Shown here: positions 9,374 to 17,094 of the stretch, in pieces
Position numbering within the stretch: position 1 is the first letter of the stretch
Layout of the letters: every line of letters begins with the position of its first letter
From: Eubacterium sp.
Lineage (GTDB): Bacteria; Bacillota; Clostridia; Lachnospirales; Lachnospiraceae
Length of the DNA stretch: 64,000 nt
Assembly: GCA_017634555.1 (NCBI GenBank)
Contig: JAGBNF010000011.1
Span: 62,001 to 126,000, forward strand
Direction of reading: 5' to 3'
Notes under the pieces: model-generated
Told to the model about the DNA's origin: nothing
Seen by the model: the letters and a program-made list of their open reading frames with translations, nothing else
Database searches by the model: none
Translations under genes and position numbers: made by a program

Positions 9374-10414
9374 ATGAAGAAATTCAGAATGGTGACAATT
9401 TCATTAATATCTGCGCTGATGCTGACTGTTTTTGCAGGCTGTGGAGAGAAGCCGCCGGTAGAACCTATCACGGAAGGTGCGCCTCCTTCAGAGGAGCAGC
9501 TGATGGATTCGGAGGGCTTCACACCTGTAAAGGGCTATGTCAGGACGAATCAGGACAATACAGTGCTTTACGATGAGCCGAAAGAGGGAGCAAATGTATA
9601 TGTTACCCTTAACAAGGACGTAGACCTGACACGTACCGGAGTTAAGGAAGGCTGGGTAAGAATTCTTCTTAACGGAGGAAACTACTATGTTAAGTCTTCA
9701 AATGTGCAGGAGACGGATATAGCATGGGCTACAAAGTCTGATGCAAAGGCTGAGAGCCATGTGGTATTTATCGATCCGGGCAAGCAGGTAGTGGATGATA
9801 AAGAGCTGGAGCCTATAAGTCCTGATGTGGATCCTGATCAGGTTGTTGACGGAGCCGGAATGAAGGTTAAGATGCAGCCGGCTGCGGTTGGAGTCAGCAC
9901 TGAGAGATATGAATATGACGTAACACAGGATGTGGCAAATCATCTTAAGTCGGTCCTGGTTCAGAGAGGATATACGGTATACATTTCCAGAGAATCCGCC
10001 AGTGTTAATCTCAGTAATGCGAGAAGAGCTTCTATGGCAAATGCGGATGAGGCTGAAATTTATATCAAGATAGAAGCCGGTGAGGTATCTGATCCGACTA
10101 CAATGGGTGTTATCGGATTTATAACCACATCAACCAATTCGACCACAGGCAGCAATTATCAGAATAATTATCTGCTCTGCTATGATATCCTGAAGAATAT
10201 ATCCGAGGATACTACAGCAACAAGACTCGGAATTTATGAGACGGATGATCTGACATCACTCAATTATTGCAAGATGCCGGGCACTGTTATAAATGTAGGA
10301 TTTTTGTCAAATCAGTATGACGATCAGGCTCTTGCGGACCCTGAATATCAGAGATCTCTGGCAACTGCCATAGCCGATGGAGTTGATGATTATTTCGCTG
10401 AAAAGACTAAATAA
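9374..10414 (+). CDS. Lipoprotein with SH3-like domain and degenerate N-acetylmuramoyl-L-alanine amidase (Amidase_3) domain
   Basis: A lipoprotein signal peptide ends in TVFAGC (lipid-modified Cys23). A bacterial SH3-like segment covers about residues 52-112. Residues 128-345 follow the Amidase_3 fold: FIDPG, an E-Y-D motif, the R...AN block and GFLSNQYDD are all in order. However, the zinc and catalytic positions are changed. The His of DPGH is Lys137, the His of the S-I-H motif is Glu234, and the Glu before GFLSN is Asn307; only Glu180 of the zinc set remains. It is therefore probably a non-catalytic peptidoglycan-binding or regulatory pseudo-amidase at the outer face of the membrane. The next gene encodes an active-looking wall hydrolase. 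Confidence 0.85.
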   Translation: MKKFRMVTISLISALMLTVFAGCGEKPPVEPITEGAPPSEEQLMDSEGFTPVKGYVRTNQDNTVLYDEPKEGANVYVTLNKDVDLTRTGVKEGWVRILLNGGNYYVKSSNVQETDIAWATKSDAKAESHVVFIDPGKQVVDDKELEPISPDVDPDQVVDGAGMKVKMQPAAVGVSTERYEYDVTQDVANHLKSVLVQRGYTVYISRESASVNLSNARRASMANADEAEIYIKIEAGEVSDPTTMGVIGFITTSTNSTTGSNYQNNYLLCYDILKNISEDTTATRLGIYETDDLTSLNYCKMPGTVINVGFLSNQYDDQALADPEYQRSLATAIADGVDDYFAEKTK

Positions 10415-10486
10415 TTTGGTGGGATTGACACATTTCACAAAGAAATGTCCTGTTTTATAATAAAATGTTAAATTACTTTAAACAAC

Positions 10487-10515
10487 TTGACATAAATGTT
10501 ACAAAGTGTTAATAT
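10487..10515 (+). promoter_or_regulatory. Promoter of the SleB-type hydrolase gene
   Basis: TTGACA (10487-10492), a 17-base spacer and TAATAT (10510-10515) form a strong sigma-A promoter. Upstream, at 10432-10450, the hairpin ACATTTC/GAAATGT may be a weak terminator for the preceding gene. Confidence 0.65.
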
Positions 10516-10585
10516 ATGTCCGTAACAAAATTGTAACATTTTATGTAAATCTGCATGGGCGGATTTAACAAATAGGTTGGAGTTT

Positions 10586-12076
10586 ATGAAACGACGTACG
10601 GAAATAAAACTTAATAAAGCAAAGGTATTTTCGAGGAAGTACATTTTCTCTTCCAGATTTATTGTAAGAAATTCACTGGTTCTGCTTTTAGCAGGAACTA
10701 TAACAGCAGGAGGAATCTTTACTATAAAGAATCTTCCGGATTATAACGAAAGAACAGCAACAGCGGTTCTTGGAACTGCTTCAATAAATGCAGCACTTGA
10801 ACAGGCAGATGAAACTGTAGTAGCTGATATCGCAGCAGACGGTTTCGAGATCAATGCCACAGATACAATGGTTATAAATGATGACTCAATCGATATTTTA
10901 AGAGATCATCTTGAAGCTGAAGAAGGTTTTGATATTGCTGTAGGTGATACAAAGAACCTGACAAACAGCAAATTTGATATGAAAGACAAGTTCATTTCAA
11001 CAAAGAAGAAGTCCAACATCTATGCAAAGGCTGACGGTAAGTCAGAGGTTGTGGGATATCTTCCGGAGCATGCAAGCGGTAAGGTGCTTGAGAAGACAAA
11101 TGAATGGACAAAGGTTTCTTCAGGAAATATTGAAGGATATGTAAAGAATGACTGCATCGTAACTGATGAGGAAGCAGCAAAGATTGCTGAGGATGCGGTT
11201 GTAGACATAGCTACAGTTAATGTAGACAATATCGGTGTAAGAGAAAATGCTAATGAGGAATCAAAGGTACTTTTCCTTGCAGAGAATGGTGAAAGCTTTG
11301 TTGTTAAAGAAGTCGATCAGTACGACTGGACAGAGCTTGAGCTTGTAAACGGAAAGAAGGCTTATGTATCAGCTCTCTATGTTGATATCGAGCAGGGCTT
11401 CAAGGAAGCAGTAGCTCCGGATGCAGCTAAGAATCTTAATGATGCTATAGATGTTTATACAGGCGTTAAGACAGCTGAAGAGGTTGAAGCTGAGAATAAG
11501 AAGACAGAAGAGAAGGCAGAGGAAGCTTCCGATGAGACGGAGTCAGAATTAAAGGCTGACAACGAAGAGGAAGTTAAGGAAGAAACTCCTGATAATAAGG
11601 AAGAAAAGATCGAAGAACCTACTGAAGAGAAGAAAGAGGAGAAGGTCGAAGAGCCTACAGAAGAGCCAACAGAGGAAAAAACAGAAGAGCCTACAGAGGA
11701 GCCTACAACAGAGGCACCTGTAGTAGCAGACGCTGACGATGTATATCTCCTTGCCGCTATCGTATATGCTGAAGCAGGCGGAGAGAGCTATGAGGGACAG
11801 CTTGCAGTTGCGAGCGTTATTATGAACAGACTTCACAATGGTTATTGGGGAAGCACACTTTCGGATGTAATTTATGCTCCGGGACAGTTCGAAGGATGTT
11901 ACAGCATCAGCGGACTTATCTCAACAGGTGGTTCACCATCATGTATCCAGGCTGCACAGGCAGCACTTGCCGGAGAGAACAATATCGGAGGATGTATGTA
12001 CTTCCTTCCTACTTGGGCTTTCGATGAGTCTGAGCTTGGAAATTACACAGTAATCGGAAATCATGCGTTCTGGTAA
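10586..12076 (+). CDS. Cell-wall hydrolase with two SH3 domains and a SleB/Hydrolase_2 domain
   Basis: Predicted secreted wall hydrolase. After a basic start, a hydrophobic segment (about residues 30-50) serves as signal or anchor. Two SH3-like repeats follow (about 135-200 and 205-275). A long acidic linker rich in EEPTEE-type repeats spans about 300-400, and the C-terminal 120 residues are a SleB/CwlJ-like Hydrolase_2 domain (LAAIVYAEAGGESYEGQLAV, ASVIMNR, PGQF). In spore formers this domain cleaves cortex peptidoglycan; here the SH3 plus linker form suggests a general vegetative lysin. ATG 10586 is chosen; an in-frame TTG at 10577 is also possible, with GGAG at 10579-10582 lying between them. 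Confidence 0.9.
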   Translation: MKRRTEIKLNKAKVFSRKYIFSSRFIVRNSLVLLLAGTITAGGIFTIKNLPDYNERTATAVLGTASINAALEQADETVVADIAADGFEINATDTMVINDDSIDILRDHLEAEEGFDIAVGDTKNLTNSKFDMKDKFISTKKKSNIYAKADGKSEVVGYLPEHASGKVLEKTNEWTKVSSGNIEGYVKNDCIVTDEEAAKIAEDAVVDIATVNVDNIGVRENANEESKVLFLAENGESFVVKEVDQYDWTELELVNGKKAYVSALYVDIEQGFKEAVAPDAAKNLNDAIDVYTGVKTAEEVEAENKKTEEKAEEASDETESELKADNEEEVKEETPDNKEEKIEEPTEEKKEEKVEEPTEEPTEEKTEEPTEEPTTEAPVVADADDVYLLAAIVYAEAGGESYEGQLAVASVIMNRLHNGYWGSTLSDVIYAPGQFEGCYSISGLISTGGSPSCIQAAQAALAGENNIGGCMYFLPTWAFDESELGNYTVIGNHAFW

Positions 12077-12121
12077 AATATGGTAAATGTTCTTCACAAA
12101 GAAATTGAGACATATATGATC

Positions 12122-12152
12122 AACGCCCACAGAGTAATCTGTGGGCGTTTTT
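12122..12152 (+). terminator. Rho-independent terminator after the SleB-type hydrolase
   Basis: AACGCCCACAGA pairs with TCTGTGGGCGTT around a short loop and runs into TTTTT. The 16 bases from the T-run onward (TTTTTGTGCGTTAGTT) are identical to those at the T-box terminator (1733-1748). Confidence 0.9.
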
Positions 12153-12180
12153 GTGCGTTAGTTAATAGAAATATTCTAAA

Positions 12181-12245
12181 AATATTCATAAATATAGGTA
12201 AAAGTGCATAAATATCGCATAATATGCATAAATTATACAAGAAAT
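12181..12245 (+). promoter_or_regulatory. Cluster of putative ARG boxes (ArgR operators)
   Basis: The segment holds AATATTCATAAATAT, then TGCATAAATATCGCATA and TGCATAAATTATACA in tandem. These AT-rich, TNCAT-containing half-sites match the pattern of ArgR/AhrC ARG boxes (ATTCA/TGAAT arms around an AT core). They lie just upstream of the argC promoter, so arginine repression is the likely role. This is an inference from pattern and position. Confidence 0.6.
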
Positions 12246-12268
12246 ATACAAAAATGTGAAAAAAGGAC

Positions 12269-12297
12269 TTGCGTTATATTCCAAGATGGGCTATAAC
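12269..12297 (+). promoter_or_regulatory. Promoter of argCJB
   Basis: TTGCGT (12269-12274), a 17-base spacer and TATAAC (12292-12297). The transcript would have a leader of about 65 bases before the argC ribosome site (AAGGAG, 12353-12358). Confidence 0.6.
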
Positions 12298-12367
12298 AGA
12301 GAAAGTGGAATCGGGAGAACCGATAAGCCGGATGTGCCGGCCAGTATAAATGAAGGAGATCTGTAGG

Positions 12368-13312
12368 ATGAAAAAGGTATTCATAGACGGAAGCGAAGGT
12401 ACTACGGGACTGCGTATTCATGAGCGTCTTGAGGGACGTGAAGATATAGAGATATTAAAGATCGACAGTGATAAGAGAAAGAATCCGGATGAGATAAGCA
12501 AGTTCATCAACGAATCCGATATCACATTTCTCTGTCTTCCTGATGCAGCAGCAAAGGAAGCTGTTACATATGTAAAGAATGATAATACGGTTATCATTGA
12601 TGCTTCAACAGCACATCGTACAGAGCCAGGCTGGGCTTATGGCTTCCCTGAGCTTTCTGACGAGCATAGAGAGAAGATAAAGACAGGAAAGCGTATCGCG
12701 GTTCCCGGATGTTATGCCAGCGGTTTTATAGGAATAGCTTATCCGCTTGTAAAGCAGGGAATCATCGGTACAGATTATCCGATAACTATAAATGCTTATT
12801 CGGGATACAGCGGAGGCGGCAAGAAGCTTATTGCCGCTTACGAGGACGAAGGAAGAGATAAGTGCTATTCTTCTGTAAGAACCTACGGCTGGTCACAGGA
12901 GCATAAGCACCTGAAGGAAATGAAGGCTATAACGGGTATCGACAGATTACCGCTCTTTACACCGATGACTACTGATTACTACAGCGGAATGCTGGTACAG
13001 GTTCCTCTGTATGCTGATCTTTTAAAGAAGAAGGTAAGTCCTGAAGAGCTGAGAGATATGTTCGCTGATTATTATGCAGGCGAGCAGTTCATAAAGGTTA
13101 TGCCTTACGGTGCTGAAGCAGATGAGGGAAATGTGCTCTTTGCCGATGCATGTTCTATGTGGGACGGTATGCAGATATTCGTTACGGGTAATGAGGATCG
13201 TCTGGTGGTTGCCACACGTTTCGATAACCTTGGAAAGGGTGCATCCGGTGCAGCAGTTCAGTGTATGAACCTTGTTATGGGAGTAGATGAAGCTACAGGA
13301 CTCAGCCTGTAG
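12368..13312 (+). CDS. argC: N-acetyl-gamma-glutamyl-phosphate reductase (type 2)
   Basis: Reduces N-acetylglutamyl phosphate to the semialdehyde with NADPH, the third step of arginine synthesis. The protein (314 residues) starts MKKVFIDGSEGTTGLRI, with a nucleotide-binding glycine motif. It contains the catalytic-cysteine block PGCYASGFI around residue 120. The short length and this motif place it in the type 2 (ArgC2) group rather than the ~345-residue type 1. The chosen ATG follows AAGGAG by nine bases; the longer frame starting six codons upstream overlaps the ribosome site. It is first in an argC-argJ-argB cluster controlled by the upstream ARG boxes. Confidence 0.95.
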   Translation: MKKVFIDGSEGTTGLRIHERLEGREDIEILKIDSDKRKNPDEISKFINESDITFLCLPDAAAKEAVTYVKNDNTVIIDASTAHRTEPGWAYGFPELSDEHREKIKTGKRIAVPGCYASGFIGIAYPLVKQGIIGTDYPITINAYSGYSGGGKKLIAAYEDEGRDKCYSSVRTYGWSQEHKHLKEMKAITGIDRLPLFTPMTTDYYSGMLVQVPLYADLLKKKVSPEELRDMFADYYAGEQFIKVMPYGAEADEGNVLFADACSMWDGMQIFVTGNEDRLVVATRFDNLGKGASGAAVQCMNLVMGVDEATGLSL

Positions 13313-13370
13313 GAATGATATAGAGAAAATGCCGGTGAAGTATGAAGCCGGTATCGCAGGAGGAAATGAT

Positions 13371-14597
13371 TTGAAGATTATAGACGGCGGCGTAAATGCC
13401 GCAAAGGGATATAAGGTTGCCAGTGTAAGGGCTGGACTTAAGGAGAGCAGCACAAAGAAGGATATGGCGCTTATAAAGAGCGATGTACCTGCAACGGTAG
13501 TCGGTACATTTACCAAGAACCTTGTAAAGGCAGCTCCTGTAAAATGGGACAGCAATATTGTTTACAATGTAAAGAAGGCTCAGGCTGTTATCGTTAATAC
13601 GGCTGTTGCAAATGCGGCAACCGGTGAAGAGGGCCTTGCAAACTGTAAGATCGAGGCTGAGAAGGTAGGAGAGCTTCTCGGAATACCTGCAGAGTATGTT
13701 CTTGTGGGCTCAACAGGAGTTATCGGTCCACAGCTTCCTATGGATACGATCCTTAAGGGTGCTGAGATGCTGGCTCCGCTCCTCTCTGATGACAGAGCTG
13801 AGGCGCATGAGGCTGCAGTTGCTATCATGACAACAGATACACAGCCAAAGGAAATTGCTGTAGAGTTCGAGGCAGGCGGAAAGATCTGTACTATCGGAGC
13901 TATGTGCAAGGGCTCCGGAATGATCCATCCGAATATGGGAACCATGCTCGGCTACATCATGACAGATACTGCGATTGATTACGATATCGCACTTAAGACC
14001 TTGAGAGAGGTTATAGAGGTTACATTTAATATGGTATCGGTTGACGGTGATACATCAACCAACGATACAGTACTTCTTATGGCTAACGGTCTTGCAGGAA
14101 ATGAGACCATCACAGCCGAAGGAGAGGATCTGGCTAACTTTAAGGAAGCACTTACAGAGGTTGCAACATTCCTTGCAAAGAATATAGCTAAGGACGGAGA
14201 GGGTGCAACAAGACTCTTTACCGCACATGTTGTGGGAGCGCCTGACTATGAGACGGCTAAGGTTCTTGCTAAGTCAGTTATCACTTCAAACATTACAAAG
14301 GCTGCAATCTTCGGTAAGGATGCAAACTGCGGAAGACTCTTCTGTGTAATGGGATATTCCGGTGCAGACTTCGATCCTGATAAGACAGATATCACCATTA
14401 CAAGTAAGAACGGAACGATCAAGTTCGTAGAGAACGGAGCATTCCTTGATTTCTCAGAGGAGGAAGCGCTGAACGTACTTGAGCCGGATGAGATTACAGC
14501 AATCTGCGATATTAAGTCCGGAAGCTTTGAGGCAACAGCCTGGGGCTGTGACCTGACTTACGATTACGTAAAGATAAACGCAGACTACCGCAGTTAG
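13371..14597 (+). CDS. argJ: Bifunctional ornithine acetyltransferase/N-acetylglutamate synthase
   Basis: Moves acetyl from N-acetylornithine to glutamate (cyclic arginine pathway) and in many species also makes N-acetylglutamate from acetyl-CoA. The start is TTG at 13371, seven bases after a perfect AGGAGG (13358-13363). This yields the family N-terminus LKIIDGGVNAAKGYKVA, whereas the longer open frame overlaps argC. The self-cleavage site lies in the GSGMIHPNMGTMLGYIMTD block: the Thr of MGTML is the expected nucleophile of the beta chain. The C-terminus GCDLTYDYVKINADYRS is typical. Length 408 residues is normal. argC lies 58 bases upstream and argB about 85 downstream. Confidence 0.95.
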   Translation: MKIIDGGVNAAKGYKVASVRAGLKESSTKKDMALIKSDVPATVVGTFTKNLVKAAPVKWDSNIVYNVKKAQAVIVNTAVANAATGEEGLANCKIEAEKVGELLGIPAEYVLVGSTGVIGPQLPMDTILKGAEMLAPLLSDDRAEAHEAAVAIMTTDTQPKEIAVEFEAGGKICTIGAMCKGSGMIHPNMGTMLGYIMTDTAIDYDIALKTLREVIEVTFNMVSVDGDTSTNDTVLLMANGLAGNETITAEGEDLANFKEALTEVATFLAKNIAKDGEGATRLFTAHVVGAPDYETAKVLAKSVITSNITKAAIFGKDANCGRLFCVMGYSGADFDPDKTDITITSKNGTIKFVENGAFLDFSEEEALNVLEPDEITAICDIKSGSFEATAWGCDLTYDYVKINADYRS

Positions 14598-14616
14598 TAC
14601 AGGTAAAATTGTCCGG

Positions 14617-14638
14617 TATGAGGCGAGAGCCGAGTTCC
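14617..14638 (+). repeat. Short copy of a segment of the 27279-27502 palindrome
   Basis: The first 18 bases, TATGAGGCGAGAGCCGAG, match the minus strand of 27346-27366 at 17 of 18 positions, and the following TTCC/TCC is also similar. It lies in the argJ-argB gap, next to an AGCCGA/TCGGCT inverted repeat. Confidence 0.4.
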
Positions 14639-14682
14639 GAGCGGGTTATCGGCTGCCAGGATAATATACAAGAGGAAAAACT

Positions 14683-15585
14683 ATGAGGAGAATAGATATG
14701 ACAAAAAATGAAGATATGAGCAAGATCTTAGAGAAGGCCCAGACCCTTATTGAGGCCCTTCCTTACATCAAGAAGTTCAACGGCAAGAAGATCGTCGTAA
14801 AGTACGGCGGATCAGCAATGCTTGACGAAAACCTGAAGTATCACGTAATTCAGGACGTGGCACTCCTTAAGCTTGTAGGTTTCAAGCCGGTTATCGTTCA
14901 TGGTGGCGGTAAGGAAATCAGCAAGTGGATCGAGAAGCTCGGAATGGAGACACGTTTCGAGAACGGTCTCAGAGTTACAGACGAGCCTGTTCTTGAGGTC
15001 GCTGAGATGGTACTCAACAACGTTAATAAGAGCCTTGTAGGTCTTATGTCAAAGGTTGGTCTTAATGCTGTCGGAATCAGCGGTAAGGATGCAGGACTTC
15101 TTAAGTGTAAGAAGAAGACTGCAGGCGGAAAGGATATAGGATATGTAGGCGAGATCGTTGAGACAAATTCGGTTCTTCTCGACACACTTATCGATAATGA
15201 TCTTATCCCTGTTATCGCACCTATCGGAATGGGCATCGAGGATGAGCATGATTATAATATAAATGCAGACGACTGTGCATGTGCTGTAGCTACAGCTCTT
15301 GAGGCTGAAAAGCTTGCATTCCTTACTGATATCGAGGGTGTATTCACAGATCCTACAGACAAAAAGACTCTTATATCAGAGATGAGCATTTCAGAGGCAC
15401 AGACACTTATAGATGACGGTGTTGTAGGCGGAGGTATGCTTCCTAAGCTTCAGAACTGTATTGATGCCATGAATAACGGCGTTTCAAGGGTTCATATCCT
15501 TGACGGAAGACTCGAGCATTGCCTGCTTCTGGAGTTCTTTACAGAAAAGGGTATTGGTACCGCAATCATGAAGGAACCACTGTAA
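14683..15585 (+). CDS. argB: Acetylglutamate kinase
   Basis: Phosphorylates N-acetylglutamate, the second and usually feedback-regulated step of arginine synthesis. Amino-acid-kinase motifs are clear: [12 protein letters not shown] near the N-terminus, [11 protein letters not shown], the [10 protein letters not shown] block and [15 protein letters not shown] near the C-terminus. About 300 residues, as expected; the extended N-terminal helix is typical of arginine-sensitive hexameric forms. Two starts are plausible: ATG 14683 (GAGG seven bases before) and ATG 14698 (GAGGAG seven bases before). The 85-base gap after argJ carries a piece of sequence shared with the palindrome at 27279-27502. argD and argF are not nearby. 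Confidence 0.95.
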   Translation: MRRIDMTKNEDMSKILEKAQTLIEALPYIKKFNGKKIVVKYGGSAMLDENLKYHVIQDVALLKLVGFKPVIVHGGGKEISKWIEKLGMETRFENGLRVTDEPVLEVAEMVLNNVNKSLVGLMSKVGLNAVGISGKDAGLLKCKKKTAGGKDIGYVGEIVETNSVLLDTLIDNDLIPVIAPIGMGIEDEHDYNINADDCACAVATALEAEKLAFLTDIEGVFTDPTDKKTLISEMSISEAQTLIDDGVVGGGMLPKLQNCIDAMNNGVSRVHILDGRLEHCLLLEFFTEKGIGTAIMKEPL

Positions 15586-15603
15586 ATTCTTCCTAATATA
15601 AAG

Positions 15604-15633
15604 GTTGTAAATTATCGGATAATCCGATAAAAT
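15604..15633 (+). promoter_or_regulatory. Promoter with internal perfect palindrome ahead of comEA-like gene
   Basis: TTGTAA (15604-15609) and TAAAAT (15628-15633) are separated by 18 bases. The spacer region is occupied by TTATCGGAT-A-ATCCGATAA (15612-15630), a perfect 9+1+9 palindrome. A palindrome between -35 and -10 is a classic repressor site; the regulator is unknown. Confidence 0.5.
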
Positions 15634-15666
15634 AAAGGTACTAATTCCACTTTATAAAGATAAAGT

Positions 15667-16314
15667 ATGAGCATAAAACTTAAGATTTTTCCGGTAGTTT
15701 GTATTTTGGTTCTGACTATCTTTATGACCGGCTGTGATCTGTCATCGGATAATGACATGAAGATCAGCGTGATGAAGACAGAGGTGGAACAGACCGAGGA
15801 AGAGACTGTTTCTTCGGAGGAGCCGCACATTTCAGAGGATGTTACTGAGGAAACATCGGTATATGTATATCTCTGCGGGGCGGTTGTGAATGAGGATGTG
15901 TATTGTGTACCTGCCGGATCGCGAGTGAATGATGTCGTAAAGCTGGCAGGAGGCTTCAGAGATGGAGCGGCAGCTCAGTATGTGAATCTGGCAGAGGTCG
16001 TTACGGACGGAGAGAGGATATATATTCCTTATGAAGACGAGATCGATGCGGATACAGCGGATATTCTTTTGGAGTCGAAGGAGAGTAATCTCATAGGAAG
16101 CTCCGAGTCACAGGGTAAAAAGCTTGTGAATATCAATTCCGCAGACAAGAGTGAGCTGATGACACTTCCGGGAATCGGGGGCAGCAAGGCTGATGACATA
16201 ATTAGATACCGGGAGGAAAGTGGTGGATTCGGATCGATAGAGGATCTGATGAATGTAAACGGTATTAAGGAAGGCACATTCCAAAAGCTTAAGGATAAGA
16301 TAACCATTGGATGA
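15667..16314 (+). CDS. ComEA-like lipoprotein (SLBB plus helix-hairpin-helix)
   Basis: The start carries a lipoprotein signal ending in FMTGC (Cys23). A serine/glutamate-rich linker leads to an SLBB-type domain (about residues 60-125: VYLCGAVVNEDVYCVPAGSR). The C-terminal 65 residues are a ComEA-type double helix-hairpin-helix (VNINSADKSELMTLPGIG and GGFGSIEDLMNVNGI). ComEA proteins bind incoming DNA at the membrane during natural transformation, but the lipid anchor here replaces the usual N-terminal transmembrane helix. ComEC is not in the window, so a competence role remains an inference. The next gene, a response regulator, begins 13 bases after the stop. Confidence 0.9.
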   Translation: MSIKLKIFPVVCILVLTIFMTGCDLSSDNDMKISVMKTEVEQTEEETVSSEEPHISEDVTEETSVYVYLCGAVVNEDVYCVPAGSRVNDVVKLAGGFRDGAAAQYVNLAEVVTDGERIYIPYEDEIDADTADILLESKESNLIGSSESQGKKLVNINSADKSELMTLPGIGGSKADDIIRYREESGGFGSIEDLMNVNGIKEGTFQKLKDKITIG

Positions 16315-16327
16315 AAGGAATAGTACG

Positions 16328-17017
16328 TTGAAGAAGGTCTTAATAGTTGATGATGAGAAGAGTATAGTAAAGGGGCTTAAGTCATACCTGGAACAGGATG
16401 ATATGCAGGTTGATACTGCTTATGATGGAGAAGAGGCTGTTGATAAGGCAAGGTCGGATATTTATGATATCATTCTCCTGGACATAATGCTTCCTAAGCT
16501 TTCAGGTCTTGAGGTATGTCAGATAATCAGAGAATTTTCGGATGTACCTATCATTATGCTGACCGCAAAGGGCGATGATATGGATAAGATCATCGGTCTT
16601 GAATACGGAGCTGATGATTATATCACAAAGCCATTCAATATACTTGAAGTAAAGGCCAGAATTAAGGCCAGACTCAGAAGAAACTCAAGAAATGATGAAT
16701 CTAAGGATTCAAAGACAAATGTAATAGAGAAAAAGGGCCCGAAGATAGAAACCGACTCAAGAAGGGTTTATATCAACGGTAAGGAAGTAAGCCTTACAGC
16801 AAAGGAATTTGAACTGGTGCTTCTGCTTGTTTCAAATCCTAACAAGGTTTACTCGAGAGATGAGCTCCTGAAGGAAATCTGGGGAGCTACATATCCGGGA
16901 GATGCAAGAACGGTTGATGTTCATGTAAGACGTCTCAGAGAAAAGATTGAGACACATCCTGCGGATCCGGAATATATTCATACCAAATGGGGCGTTGGCT
17001 ACTTCTTCCAGGACTGA
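16328..17017 (+). CDS. OmpR/PhoB-family response regulator (orphan)
   Basis: Receiver domain (residues 1-115) with acidic pair DDE, phospho-acceptor Asp in IILLDIMLPKLSG (about residue 51), Thr in LTAKGDD and Lys in TKPFN. A winged-helix output domain follows (about 135-229: ARTVDVHVRRLREKIE, GVGYFF). The linker is unusually charged. TTG 16328 behind AAAGG gives the normal start LKKVLIVDDEKS. No histidine kinase gene adjoins it, so the partner must lie elsewhere. It probably shares a transcript with the comEA-like gene and is followed by a good terminator. Confidence 0.92.
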   Translation: MKKVLIVDDEKSIVKGLKSYLEQDDMQVDTAYDGEEAVDKARSDIYDIILLDIMLPKLSGLEVCQIIREFSDVPIIMLTAKGDDMDKIIGLEYGADDYITKPFNILEVKARIKARLRRNSRNDESKDSKTNVIEKKGPKIETDSRRVYINGKEVSLTAKEFELVLLLVSNPNKVYSRDELLKEIWGATYPGDARTVDVHVRRLREKIETHPADPEYIHTKWGVGYFFQD

Positions 17018-17045
17018 TCCTTTAATATGTTAATTTTGATATGGG

Positions 17046-17086
17046 ATACGGCATTGAGCAAACAACCTGCTTGATGCCGTTTTGCA
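17046..17086 (+). terminator. Terminator after the response-regulator gene
   Basis: ACGGCAT-tg-AGCA pairs with TGCT-tg-ATGCCGT around a seven-base loop and is followed by TTTTGC. Its position argues against a start codon at 17041 for the next gene. Confidence 0.65.
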
Positions 17087-17094
17087 TTGTAATT

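Noticed and set aside
11600..11720. Repetitive EEPTEE-coding stretch considered as a CRISPR-like or tandem DNA repeat
   Set aside because: It is in frame within the wall hydrolase and encodes a flexible acidic linker; there are no spacers.
17041..17094. ATG 17041 as start of the hydrolase-methyltransferase gene
   Set aside because: It lies before an intrinsic terminator (17046-17086) and has no ribosome site; a start at 17095 or 17137 is more likely.
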